From: Planctomycetota bacterium
GTDB taxonomy: Bacteria; Planctomycetota; Planctomycetia; Pirellulales; Thermoguttaceae
NCBI GenBank assembly: GCA_021784975.1
Contig: JAJYGU010000217.1
Location: 1-9,634, forward strand
Length of the DNA stretch: 9,634 bases
Direction: 5' to 3'
Part shown: in pieces, positions 1 through 7,032 of the stretch
Layout of the letters: every line of letters starts with the position of its first letter
How positions within the stretch are numbered: the stretch's first letter is position 1
The notes under the pieces: generated by a model
Seen by the model: the letters and a program-made list of their open reading frames with translations, nothing else
Told to the model about the DNA's origin: nothing
The model's database searches: none
Made by a program: the position numbers and the translations under genes

Positions 1-789
1 ACCTACCGCTTGTTCGTGCCCCGCGACCTGAAACCCGGTGGGCAGTATCCTTTGCTCCTGTGGCTGCACGGCGCGGGCGAGGGCGGCTTCGACAATCACT
101 TTAACCTCAGGTACTTGCCCCTGGTGATAAAGGACCTAAAACACCTGGAAAAGTATCGCTTCTTCATCCTCGTCCCCCAATGTCCGTCGCCGGTCGTTGT
201 TTGGACCAACAGTTGGGCCGGAACGGATATGCTCACCGTAACCCACGACCTTCTTGGGAAGATCATGCGTGAGCAGCCCGTGGACCCAGATCGGGTGTAT
301 TTGTTCGGCGTTTGCAGCGGCGGTAGTGGCTGTTGGGAAATGGCGGCACGCTACCCCGAGTTGTTTGCCGCCGTGGTGCCGACCACTCCTGGATGCGGCG
401 ATGTGTCGCACGCCGCCAGACTGGTGGGCATTCCGATTTGGGCATTCGAGAGCGATGAACCAGAACTGGCCGAAGACATGGTGGCGGCCATCCAAGCAGC
501 GGGCGGTAACATTCATCTGACCATACCATTCAAGGAGCACGACTCCTGGCATTTCGCGTTGGAGCAGTGCGACGTGATGAACTGGATGCTGGAACAGCGG
601 CGGGGACAGTGGATATGCTGGCATCCGCCCGGCTGCGTGCCCGGCAGATGGTGGCATTTCTGGGGCGTCCCATTGGCGTTTGTGAGCATTGTGTGCTTGG
701 GATGGTATTCGGAACGGCAGCGGAGGCGGCGCAAAGCCGACAGCGGAAAGCCGAAAGCGGAAGGCAGACAAATGCAAAATGAAAATTGA
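1..789 (+). CDS. Alpha/beta-hydrolase (esterase/LpqC-DLH-like), 5' truncated, membrane-anchored C-terminus
   Basis: The frame is open from base 1 (TYRLFVPRDLKPGG), so the TTG at 10 is probably internal and the true start lies outside the window. The body matches esterase/phospholipase-type alpha/beta-hydrolases: a YPLLLWLHGAGE oxyanion-side strand, then VYLFG-VCSGG-SGCWEMAARYP around the nucleophile elbow, and EHDSW for the catalytic His (H177 counting from base 10). The family normally reads G-x-S-x-G at the elbow. A gapless alignment with the remembered family pattern puts Cys102 (codon 313-315) in the Ser position, as in dienelactone hydrolase (G-x-C-x-G). The usual HGxxD acid segment is altered to FESDEPE. 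Residues about 213-232 form one hydrophobic span followed by SERQRRRRK, which suggests anchoring with a cytoplasmic basic tail. The last ~17 residues are read from a 7-bp repeat array. The substrate is unknown and the protein may be inactive. Confidence 0.8.
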   Translation, partial: TYRLFVPRDLKPGGQYPLLLWLHGAGEGGFDNHFNLRYLPLVIKDLKHLEKYRFFILVPQCPSPVVVWTNSWAGTDMLTVTHDLLGKIMREQPVDPDRVYLFGVCSGGSGCWEMAARYPELFAAVVPTTPGCGDVSHAARLVGIPIWAFESDEPELAEDMVAAIQAAGGNIHLTIPFKEHDSWHFALEQCDVMNWMLEQRRGQWICWHPPGCVPGRWWHFWGVPLAFVSIVCLGWYSERQRRRRKADSGKPKAEGRQMQNEN

Positions 790-845
790 AAAATGGAAAA
801 TGCAAATTGACTGCGATCCCTGACCACTAACCACTAACCACTAGC
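736..845. repeat. Degenerate 7-bp tandem repeat array across the hydrolase 3' end
   Basis: From 736 the sequence divides into consecutive heptamers. Units of the GCSGAAA type run to about 770. AAT/ATTGAAA-type units run from 771 to 812. After a 5-nt break, CACTAAC-type units run from 818 to 845. The base changes between blocks but the 7-bp period holds. The array encodes the last hydrolase residues, supplies its TGA stop (787-789) and fills most of the spacer before the pseudopilin gene. It resembles cyanobacterial heptameric STRR repeats in form; that comparison is an inference. Confidence 0.75.
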
Positions 846-871
846 CGTCAAACAGTTCATTTTCAAGCGTG

Positions 872-878
872 AAAGGGA
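872..878 (+). promoter_or_regulatory. Ribosome binding site of the DUF1559 gene
   Basis: AAAGGGA lies 7 nt before the ATG at 886. It supports that start, which also places the prepilin leader correctly. Confidence 0.6.
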
Positions 879-885
879 ACCTGTT

Positions 886-2034
886 ATGAGAACGACACGG
901 AAAGCCTTTACGGTCATTGAATTGCTGATCGTGATTGCGATCATCGCGGTGATCGCCTCGCTGTTGATCCCGGCGGTGCAGGCCGCGCGGGAGGCCGCGC
1001 GTCGTTCCCAGTGCATCAACAACCTCAAGCAGCTTGCCTTGGGTTGTTTGAACCACGAATCGGCCACCAAGGTGTTTCCCACTGCCGGTTGGGGGCCGAT
1101 TTGCATGGGACACCCTGATGCCGGCACCGGCATCACGCAGCCGGGCGGATGGCTCTACAACATCATGCCGTACATCGAGCAACGCGACCTGTACAAGAGC
1201 CAGGGCGGCTTGACGGGCACTGCGCTGGTGGCCGCAGCCAAGGAAGTCTCCATGACGCCCTTGAAATGTATGTACTGCCCCAGCCGGCGGCCCGTGCAGG
1301 TATATCCCGATCTGGCCTCCAAGCCGGCCATTTGGGGTCCTGAGGTAACAGCCGTCTTGGCGTCATTAGGAAGCGAGGATGCCTTTCTGGTCTACGACTC
1401 CAGCGCCACGTCATTTTCGACTACCATTGCCTCGGGGATGGGGGCCGTGGCCCATAACGACTATGCCGGCAACGGCTACCACTACGATCAATACCCGGTG
1501 GATGCCAACCCGTTCAAGGCGTTCTTTGGCATCATGTTGGGCCTGGCGGGGGGCAACAGCGGCATGTACGCCAGCGACCAGTACATCACCACCGGCCAGA
1601 ATGCACAGGCGCTCAAGGACCAGGTGGTCAAGAATGGCCTCGGCGGTCAGGACGGCATTCTCAATTTCATGCTCAACGTCAGCATTGCCGACATCCATGA
1701 CGGCGCGAGCAACACCTACCTCTGCGGCGAGAAGTACGTCAACGTGGACCACTACTACGACGGGAATGACTCAGGCGATGACTGGTGCGCCTACACCGGC
1801 TACGATCCCCAGATGGTCCGCTTCACGGATCCCAGCGCCGGCCCGCCGCGCCAAGATGGCAACGGCCTGTTTACGCCGAAGATATTTGGCAGCGCTCATC
1901 CGAGCGTCTGCAACATGGCCTTCTGCGACGGCTCGGTGCACTCGATCAGCTACGGGATTTCGGCCACCGTCCACGATCAGCTTGGCAACCGCAATGACGG
2001 GGCTGCGATTGACGCGTCGCAGTTGGGTTTGTAA
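886..2034 (+). CDS. DUF1559 type II secretion-like pseudopilin (prepilin N-terminus, H-x9-DG C-terminus)
   Basis: This 382-residue protein has a classic type IV pilin-like N-terminus: a short basic leader MRTTRKA, then FTVIELL and a long hydrophobic helix to about residue 30. The prepilin peptidase site would fall between A7 and F8, with Ala in place of the usual Gly, and Glu12 is the conserved +5 Glu. The helix continues into AAREAARRSQCINNLKQL, typical of planctomycete DUF1559 proteins. Other family marks are HPDAGTG and QPGGW (residues 76-88), NDYAGN (191-196), DGASNT (272-277), and the C-terminal His338 with Asp348-Gly349 nine residues later. Members occur in tens to hundreds of paralogues per planctomycete genome, and their individual roles are unknown; envelope or extracellular location is inferred from the leader. 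No pilus assembly gene is next to it, so it is probably a free-standing paralogue. Confidence 0.95.
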   Translation: MRTTRKAFTVIELLIVIAIIAVIASLLIPAVQAAREAARRSQCINNLKQLALGCLNHESATKVFPTAGWGPICMGHPDAGTGITQPGGWLYNIMPYIEQRDLYKSQGGLTGTALVAAAKEVSMTPLKCMYCPSRRPVQVYPDLASKPAIWGPEVTAVLASLGSEDAFLVYDSSATSFSTTIASGMGAVAHNDYAGNGYHYDQYPVDANPFKAFFGIMLGLAGGNSGMYASDQYITTGQNAQALKDQVVKNGLGGQDGILNFMLNVSIADIHDGASNTYLCGEKYVNVDHYYDGNDSGDDWCAYTGYDPQMVRFTDPSAGPPRQDGNGLFTPKIFGSAHPSVCNMAFCDGSVHSISYGISATVHDQLGNRNDGAAIDASQLGL

Positions 2035-2049
2035 ACATCGAAGGATCCA

Positions 2050-2217
2050 AGGGGGACAATCCCATTCTTGTGGCCGACCAAGGCTACCGCGGCCAACCTT
2101 CGGTCGGTACCCTGCGCGCCATAAAAATCGCACAAAAATTGGAGCAGTTCCATCTTTCGGGGTCTCCGTGCCCCGCAGCCGGCAAAGGTGAAATCGCACA
2201 AACACGCCTGTCCCCCT
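2050..2217. repeat. Intergenic element bounded by 9-bp inverted repeats
   Basis: AGGGGGACA (2050-2058) is repeated as its exact reverse complement at 2209-2217, enclosing about 150 bp. Inside are a 12-bp direct repeat (AAATCGCACAAA at 2125-2136 and 2191-2202) and a GC stem, CGGGG-n8-CCCCG, near 2157-2174. The left end, ACAATCCCATTCTTGTGGC, closely resembles ACAGTCCCGTTATTGTGGC of the next element, so both seem to belong to one repeat family. No ORF of convincing composition is present. Confidence 0.5.
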
Positions 2218-2238
2218 CCGCAGCTCCCTTTTTGGACC

Positions 2239-2268
2239 TTGCCAACCAGGGCACAAACCCCCTATGAT
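2239..2268 (+). promoter_or_regulatory. Sigma70-type promoter, probably of ahcY
   Basis: TTGCCA (2239-2244) and TATGAT (2263-2268) are separated by 18 nt, and each matches the consensus at five of six positions. It is the best promoter-like pair in the window. It would give ahcY a 5' leader of roughly 200 nt containing the repeat element at 2308-2422. Confidence 0.45.
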
Positions 2269-2307
2269 AACGACTTGTATGGCCCCAAGGTCGAGAGCCG
2301 ACCGGAC

Positions 2308-2422
2308 GGTCTTGGGCCTTAGGTCTTGAAGCGGTGCGCAGAAGGGTACAGTCCCGTTATTGTGGCATCCTGCCACAAAAATCGGGACAGTCCCCAAAAC
2401 CCAAGACCTAAGACCCAAGACC
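2308..2422. repeat. Heptamer-built inverted repeat enclosing an imperfect palindrome, in the ahcY leader
   Basis: The arms at 2308-2328 and 2402-2422 are complementary at 20 of 21 positions. Each arm is three 7-bp units of the GGTCTTG or CAAGACC type. The 73 bp between them contain an imperfect palindrome at 2344-2395: GGGTACAGTCCCG on the left, CGGGACAGTCCCC on the right, and at its centre the perfect hairpin TGTGGCA-TCC-TGCCACA (2361-2377). If transcribed it could form a large stem-loop ahead of ahcY. No T-tract follows, so it does not look like a terminator. Confidence 0.7.
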
Positions 2423-2462
2423 TGAAGGCGTCAAGCTCGCAGTTTCTCAAACGTTACAGCCC

Positions 2463-2467
2463 AAGGA
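2463..2467 (+). promoter_or_regulatory. Ribosome binding site of ahcY, fixing a GTG start
   Basis: AAGGA sits 6 nt before the GTG at 2474. It supports initiation there, giving the N-terminus MSHVQTKLPYKVADLSLADW, which matches family length. Confidence 0.55.
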
Positions 2468-2473
2468 CTCCCC

Positions 2474-3790
<1,317 letters not shown>

Positions 3791-3869
3791 CCGCGTAGGG
3801 CGAGGGACGCGGGGCGGGGGTGTTTAGCGGCCGACGGTACGTCGGCCAGCGAGCCAGTTGTGGGGCTCG
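3791..3869. other. Three consecutive stem-loops after ahcY
   Basis: Directly after the ahcY TAG come CCGCGT/ACGCGG (3791-3812, 10-nt loop), the dispersed palindrome GGCCGACG/CGTCGGCC (3829-3847, 3-nt loop) and CGAGCC/GGCTCG (3850-3869, 8-nt loop). None is followed by a T-tract, so intrinsic termination is doubtful. They may stabilise the 3' end of the mRNA or simply be repeats. Confidence 0.4.
3829..3847. repeat. Dispersed palindromic repeat, copy 1
   Basis: GGCCGACG-GTA-CGTCGGCC is a perfect 8-bp stem with a 3-nt loop, preceded by TTTAGC. The same core with the same TAGC flank recurs at 6081-6099 and, inverted, near 8328-8346. All copies lie between genes. Confidence 0.75.
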
Positions 3870-3936
3870 GGCATTTCCTGTCCGCCCTCGTCGGGTGACA
3901 TCCAAAATGCACAACCTCGGGGACGAGAAATAGGTC

Positions 3937-4044
3937 ATGCCGCGAATTCAAATGACTCGAACCGTGAAGATATCGCTCTATGTGCTGCGGATCTACTTGA
4001 TCGGCATGTTGGCCATCATCTTGTGGTGGTTTTTCGGCCGCTGA
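3937..4044 (+). CDS. Probable 35-residue single-span membrane protein
   Basis: ATG at 3937 opens a 35-codon frame ending in TGA at 4042-4044. The product begins with a basic stretch, MPRIQMTRTVK, then about 20 hydrophobic residues (ISLYVLRIYLIGMLAIILWW), and ends FFGR. This is the layout of a small inner-membrane protein, N-terminus in the cytoplasm by the positive-inside rule. A purine-rich GGGGACGAGAAATAGG precedes the start, though no clean Shine-Dalgarno is placed at 6-8 nt; ATG 3952 is an alternative start. It lies between ahcY and the convergent FabZ gene (20-nt gap). I do not recognise a family. Chance hydrophobic frames of this size do occur, so conservation would decide. Confidence 0.5.
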   Translation: MPRIQMTRTVKISLYVLRIYLIGMLAIILWWFFGR

Positions 4045-4064
4045 GCGGTTCCGCGGAGCGCCGG

Positions 4065-4517
4065 TCACGGCGATTGCCCTGCTCCGCCGCCCAACCGCTC
4101 CGCCAGCGTGCAGGCAAACTCAAATCGCACCGCCACTTTGCCCGCGACCGTCACCTTGGCCTTTAAGAAGAAGGCATCGGCCAGGCGTTCGCTCAGCTCG
4201 ACCTCCAGGCGAATCACGTCGCCGGGCCGGACCATGTGCTTGAAACGGACGTCGTTGATGCGAGTGGCCACCGGGACCTTGCCTTCGCCGTCGTGGATGT
4301 GGCGGGCAAGCAGAATCGCCCCGCATTGCATGGCCGCCTCGCACAGCAGTACCCCCGGGACCAGCGGAAAGCCGGGGTAATGGCCGGCGAAGAAATACTC
4401 CTGGCCGCTAAATCTCTTCAAGCCCACGATCCGCGATTCGGTGTGTTCCACGACCTCATCCACCAGTAGGAACGGGTCGCGGTGGGGGATGGCGTCGAGG
4501 ATTTCTTGACGGGACAT
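4065..4517 (-). CDS. FabZ-type (3R)-hydroxyacyl-ACP dehydratase, hot-dog fold
   Basis: This 150-residue protein matches the FabZ family at full length. IPHRDPFLLVDEV (10-22) is the N-terminal signature. AGHYPGFPLVPGVLLCEAAMQ (44-64) carries the catalytic His46 and Glu60. RINDVRFKHMVRPGD (86-100) is the conserved strand. The usual FPGHP reads YPGFP here, so this may be a paralogue with a different acyl substrate rather than the housekeeping enzyme. FabZ removes water from 3-hydroxyacyl-ACP to give trans-2-enoyl-ACP in fatty-acid or related acyl-chain synthesis, in the cytoplasm. It lies 36 nt downstream of an FAD oxidoreductase on the same strand, so co-transcription and a joint pathway are likely. 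No Shine-Dalgarno is visible; a heptamer array begins 6 nt upstream of the ATG. Confidence 0.9.
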   Translation of the reverse strand: MSRQEILDAIPHRDPFLLVDEVVEHTESRIVGLKRFSGQEYFFAGHYPGFPLVPGVLLCEAAMQCGAILLARHIHDGEGKVPVATRINDVRFKHMVRPGDVIRLEVELSERLADAFFLKAKVTVAGKVAVRFEFACTLAERLGGGAGQSP

Positions 4518-4523
4518 GGCAGA

Positions 4524-4609
4524 GGCCAGGGATCCGGGGTCAGAGGTCGGAGGTCAGAGGTCTGGGTCGCCAATCGAATCCCTGACCTCCGACCTCTGAC
4601 CCGTGACCT
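4524..4609. repeat. Heptamer array forming a perfect 21-bp inverted repeat between the FabZ and oxidoreductase genes
   Basis: From 4524 the sequence reads in 7-bp units (GGTCAGA and relatives). The 21 bases 4537-4557 recur as an exact reverse complement at 4582-4602, leaving a 24-nt loop. As RNA this is a very stable stem. On the minus strand the element spans the last codons and stop of the oxidoreductase and the spacer up to the FabZ start. No T-run follows on that strand. Confidence 0.85.
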
Positions 4610-6023
4610 CTTTTGTCAGGAACGCGTCTACCTCGTTGGCGATAATCACGCCGTAATTGACCGCCCCCAGCCAGCCGGACATGATGATGCCCACACTGCC
4701 GGCATGATACAGCCCGGCGATCTGTTCGGGCAAGGCCCGGCTGACGGCCAGCCCTTCGAACTTGGTGCCGAAGCTGGCGCCCATGAGGTGCTTGGTATAG
4801 CGCTCGAAAGTCAACGGGGTGGCCGCCTCGACCAGATCGATTCGGCGGCGGAGGTCGGGCACGTATTTCTCAACGGCCTGCAGCGTGTTCTCGATCAAAT
4901 CGCGCTTGCCGGCCAGATAGTCTTCCCGCGACAGGTCGGCCCAATCGCGGTAGTGGGCGTTCGTGCTGGCCACGATCACGCAGCGGTTCAGCCCCGGCCG
5001 CGTCTTGGGATAATAGAATGAGTAGGTGCGGCTGGTGATCTGGCGGCTCAAGAGCAGCTCCGTGCGGAACGCGGGGGCGGTGGAACTGAACAGCAGGTCG
5101 CCGCACTGGCTTTCGTCAATCAGGGCATCGGGCTTCAGGGCCATGTAAACCTGGGTGCTGGAGTTGTTCAGCCGCACGGCCCGCGCTCGTTCCAGAAAAC
5201 CCGCGTCCCAATGGTCCGGACCGACCAGGTTCAAGATCGTGCCCAGCAAATTGGCGTTGGAAACGACGGCCCGCGCTCGGATCCGCTGGCCTCTGACAGT
5301 GACGCCTTCCACCCGTCGTCGGGCGAGGTGAACGGTCTCGGCCGGGCATCGAGTTCGCACATCCACCCCGTTTTTCCGCAGTTCGCGGTCCATGAGTCCA
5401 ATGAGACGGTCGGTGCCGCCCTGGAAGCTGTATACGCCCTTCGACATGAAGTTCGAGAACACAATTCCATAGGTCTGGGCGGGATCCTCCAGCGTAGAGC
5501 CATTGGCGTACGTGATCGGCTCCATCAATAACCGCACTACGTCCTCGCGTCCCGGGAAGAAGCGGTCGAAGAGCTGGCCGGTGGTGACCGCCTGATCGTC
5601 GTAGAAGTTCATCTTCCGGGCCGCCTCGAAGAACTCGCCGACCACCTTCGGCGCGATGCCAAATCGCTCGACCAACAGGCGGGTGAAATCCTGGCGGTCG
5701 AAGGTGGTGGAAAGGGAGAACATCGGATTGTCGAAGCGGATGTCCTTCAATTGCACGATGGAATCGGCAATCTCGGCGTTCCAGTAGCGGCGGCAACTCT
5801 TGATCATGCCGACCGGGAAACCGTGCAGGGCCACGTCGATGATGTGCCCATCGCCGCGACGAAACCAGGTGGCCAGCCCTCCCAGTTTGCTATGCTGCTC
5901 CGCCAGGAGGACAGAGTGGCCCGCCCTGGCAAGGGTATTGGCGGCCGTCATGCCGCCCAGACCGCCGCCGATGACCACGACGTCGTACTGCGGGCGAATT
6001 TCTTCGAGGGGGTCTTGCCGCAT
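4554..6023 (-). CDS. FAD-dependent oxidoreductase of the phytoene desaturase (CrtI/CrtISO) family
   Basis: This is a 489-residue flavoprotein. VVVIGGGLGGMTAANTL (15-31) is the Rossmann dinucleotide-binding motif (G19-x-G21-x-x-G24), with Glu42 where FAD ribose is bound, followed by the GG doublet in KLGGLATWF. The C-terminal stretch GLYHAGSVGIIMSGWLGAVNYG is the second FAD motif found in CrtI-like desaturases and isomerases and in retinol saturases. Such enzymes desaturate, saturate or isomerise polyene or long-chain substrates at the membrane; the substrate cannot be read from sequence. It lies upstream of a FabZ-type dehydratase, so an acyl-chain or polyene modification role is inferred. 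No carotenoid synthase gene (crtB) is present here. The last ~18 residues (from KEVTGQRSEVRD) are translated from a repeat, so the native C-terminus was probably shorter. No Shine-Dalgarno precedes the ATG, which directly abuts a heptamer array. Confidence 0.88.
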   Translation of the reverse strand: MRQDPLEEIRPQYDVVVIGGGLGGMTAANTLARAGHSVLLAEQHSKLGGLATWFRRGDGHIIDVALHGFPVGMIKSCRRYWNAEIADSIVQLKDIRFDNPMFSLSTTFDRQDFTRLLVERFGIAPKVVGEFFEAARKMNFYDDQAVTTGQLFDRFFPGREDVVRLLMEPITYANGSTLEDPAQTYGIVFSNFMSKGVYSFQGGTDRLIGLMDRELRKNGVDVRTRCPAETVHLARRRVEGVTVRGQRIRARAVVSNANLLGTILNLVGPDHWDAGFLERARAVRLNNSSTQVYMALKPDALIDESQCGDLLFSSTAPAFRTELLLSRQITSRTYSFYYPKTRPGLNRCVIVASTNAHYRDWADLSREDYLAGKRDLIENTLQAVEKYVPDLRRRIDLVEAATPLTFERYTKHLMGASFGTKFEGLAVSRALPEQIAGLYHAGSVGIIMSGWLGAVNYGVIIANEVDAFLTKEVTGQRSEVRDSIGDPDL

Positions 6024-6072
6024 GGGGAGGGATCAGGGGTCAGGGACCAGGGGCCGGGTGCCAGGGGCGAGG
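6024..6072. repeat. Seven tandem 7-bp repeats touching the oxidoreductase start codon
   Basis: Units of the type GGTCAGG or GACCAGG run without a break from 6024 to 6072. The array starts at the base next to the ATG (6021-6023 read on the minus strand) and is followed 8 bp later by a copy of the dispersed palindrome. On the mRNA the leader is therefore pyrimidine-rich CCTGACC-type sequence, with no Shine-Dalgarno. Confidence 0.75.
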
Positions 6073-6080
6073 CGTCTAGC

Positions 6081-6099
6081 GGCCGACGGCACGTCGGCC
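6081..6099. repeat. Dispersed palindromic repeat, copy 2
   Basis: GGCCGACG-GCA-CGTCGGCC is a perfect 8-bp stem, preceded by GTCTAGC. It matches copy 1 in stem and loop size and copy 3 in its CGTCTAGC flank. Confidence 0.75.
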
Positions 6100-6361
6100 C
6101 AAATGGTGATTTGCTCACAGGGCAGAAGGATCGGCTATGTGCCGGCCGGATTACGAAGGCCACCCATAGCGTCTTTGCACGCCAGTATAGCGGGAAACCG
6201 AGCGACCTTCGACCGGGTGGAGCAGCAAATGGCATCGCTCTCGGGCCCAATCGCCGCCTTGAAACCTCACTAGAGGGCTTGTCTTTTTCAGCGGCCGCGC
6301 TAGTGTTATGGCAAGGGTTGGGTATTTCTGCCGGTCCTTTTGAAAGAGGAGTCAAAAGCAT
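6100..6361. other. Divergent spacer between the oxidoreductase and TIGR03000 genes
   Basis: Apart from the possible promoters I see no gene here. On the plus strand TTGTCT (6279-6284) with TAGTGT (6301-6306, 16-nt gap) or TGTTAT (6304-6309, 19-nt gap) could drive the TIGR03000 gene. AGAGGAG (6345-6351), 10 nt before the ATG, is a good ribosome binding site. Confidence 0.35.
6184..6189 (-). promoter_or_regulatory. Possible -10 box for the oxidoreductase-FabZ transcript
   Basis: TATACT on the minus strand lies about 160 nt upstream of the oxidoreductase ATG. The -35 region at 17 nt (TCGAAG) is poor. If used, the palindrome and heptamer array would both be in the 5' leader. Confidence 0.2.
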
Positions 6362-7003
6362 ATGAATCGTCAAAACTGGAAAAGTTGGTTGATTTCTGGG
6401 GCGGTGGCGGCAATCCTCTTGGGGACGGCGCCTCACGCCGATGCCCGATGTTGGGGCTGTGGTGGCTGGGGTTGGGGCGGCTATTATAGCGGCTGGTGGC
6501 CGGGCTATTACGGCTGGGGCTATGGCTGCTTGGCTCGTTACGGTTGCTACGACTGCGGCTGGAGCAGCTACTACCCACCCTACTATAACGGGTACGGCTG
6601 CGGCTGGTGCGGCGGTTGGGCTTACGACGGGTATCAGCCCGTAGTGGTGGCGTCCAATTCGACCAGCCCTGCCTCGACACCGGCCGCGCCGAGCCAGTCG
6701 GGCCCGGCCGCGAAGAGTGCCGTCGCTTCCACGCAAGGTAGTGGCACGCTGACGGTCTCGGTCCCGGCCGACGCCAAAGTGACCATCAACGGTCGCGAAA
6801 CCCGCAGCACCGGCACCCAGCGGCGCTACGTTTCCAACGGCTTAGCGCCCGGCCTGGTCTACAGCTATGTGGTTTGCGCCAAAGTAGTCCGCAACGGCCG
6901 GGTCCAGCAGGACACCAAGACGGTCACCTTGACGGCCGGCCAGGCCAATTCAGTGGCATTTGATTTCAATCCGGGGCCATCCCAGGTAGCCGGAAATCCG
7001 TAG
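6362..7003 (+). CDS. Secreted Gly/Tyr/Trp/Cys-rich protein with C-terminal TIGR03000 domain
   Basis: This 213-residue protein has a signal peptide (about 1-28, basic MNRQNWK, hydrophobic ISGAVAAILLG, likely cleavage after ADA). Residues 29-92 are low-complexity and rich in Gly, Tyr and Trp, with seven Cys including three CxxC pairs (C30/C33, C62/C65, C80/C83). A Ser/Pro/Ala linker follows (about 93-127). From about 128 to 203 lies a TIGR03000 domain: LTVSVPADAKVTINGRETR, the STGTQRRYVS segment, LAPG, and the closing TVTLTAGQANSVAFDF strand. TIGR03000 is a short beta-rich domain known almost only from planctomycetes, with no assigned function; its placement suggests an envelope or extracellular structural role. 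The start is fixed by AGAGGAG upstream. A nested stem-loop follows the stop. Confidence 0.9.
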   Translation: MNRQNWKSWLISGAVAAILLGTAPHADARCWGCGGWGWGGYYSGWWPGYYGWGYGCLARYGCYDCGWSSYYPPYYNGYGCGWCGGWAYDGYQPVVVASNSTSPASTPAAPSQSGPAAKSAVASTQGSGTLTVSVPADAKVTINGRETRSTGTQRRYVSNGLAPGLVYSYVVCAKVVRNGRVQQDTKTVTLTAGQANSVAFDFNPGPSQVAGNP

Positions 7004-7032
7004 TGGCGGGGTGCGGGACAGGGTTGGCGCGC

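Noticed and set aside
10..12. TTG at 10 as the true start of the hydrolase
   Set aside because: The frame is open to base 1 and the preceding TYR residues fit the family's first strand, so the gene runs off the window.
2050..2217. Insertion sequence or MITE with target duplication
   Set aside because: The 9-bp inverted ends are real, but no transposase fragment or clear flanking direct repeat is visible, so only a repeat element is claimed.
2308..2422. CRISPR array
   Set aside because: Repeats are 7-bp tandem units or inverted arms without unique, regularly spaced spacers, and no cas gene is near.
2270..2473. An S-adenosylhomocysteine riboswitch ahead of ahcY
   Set aside because: SAH riboswitches often precede ahcY, but I could not find the conserved core in this leader; the structure seen is explained by repeats. 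A covariance-model search would settle it.
3791..3869. Intrinsic terminator for ahcY
   Set aside because: Several stems are present, but none is followed by a run of T.
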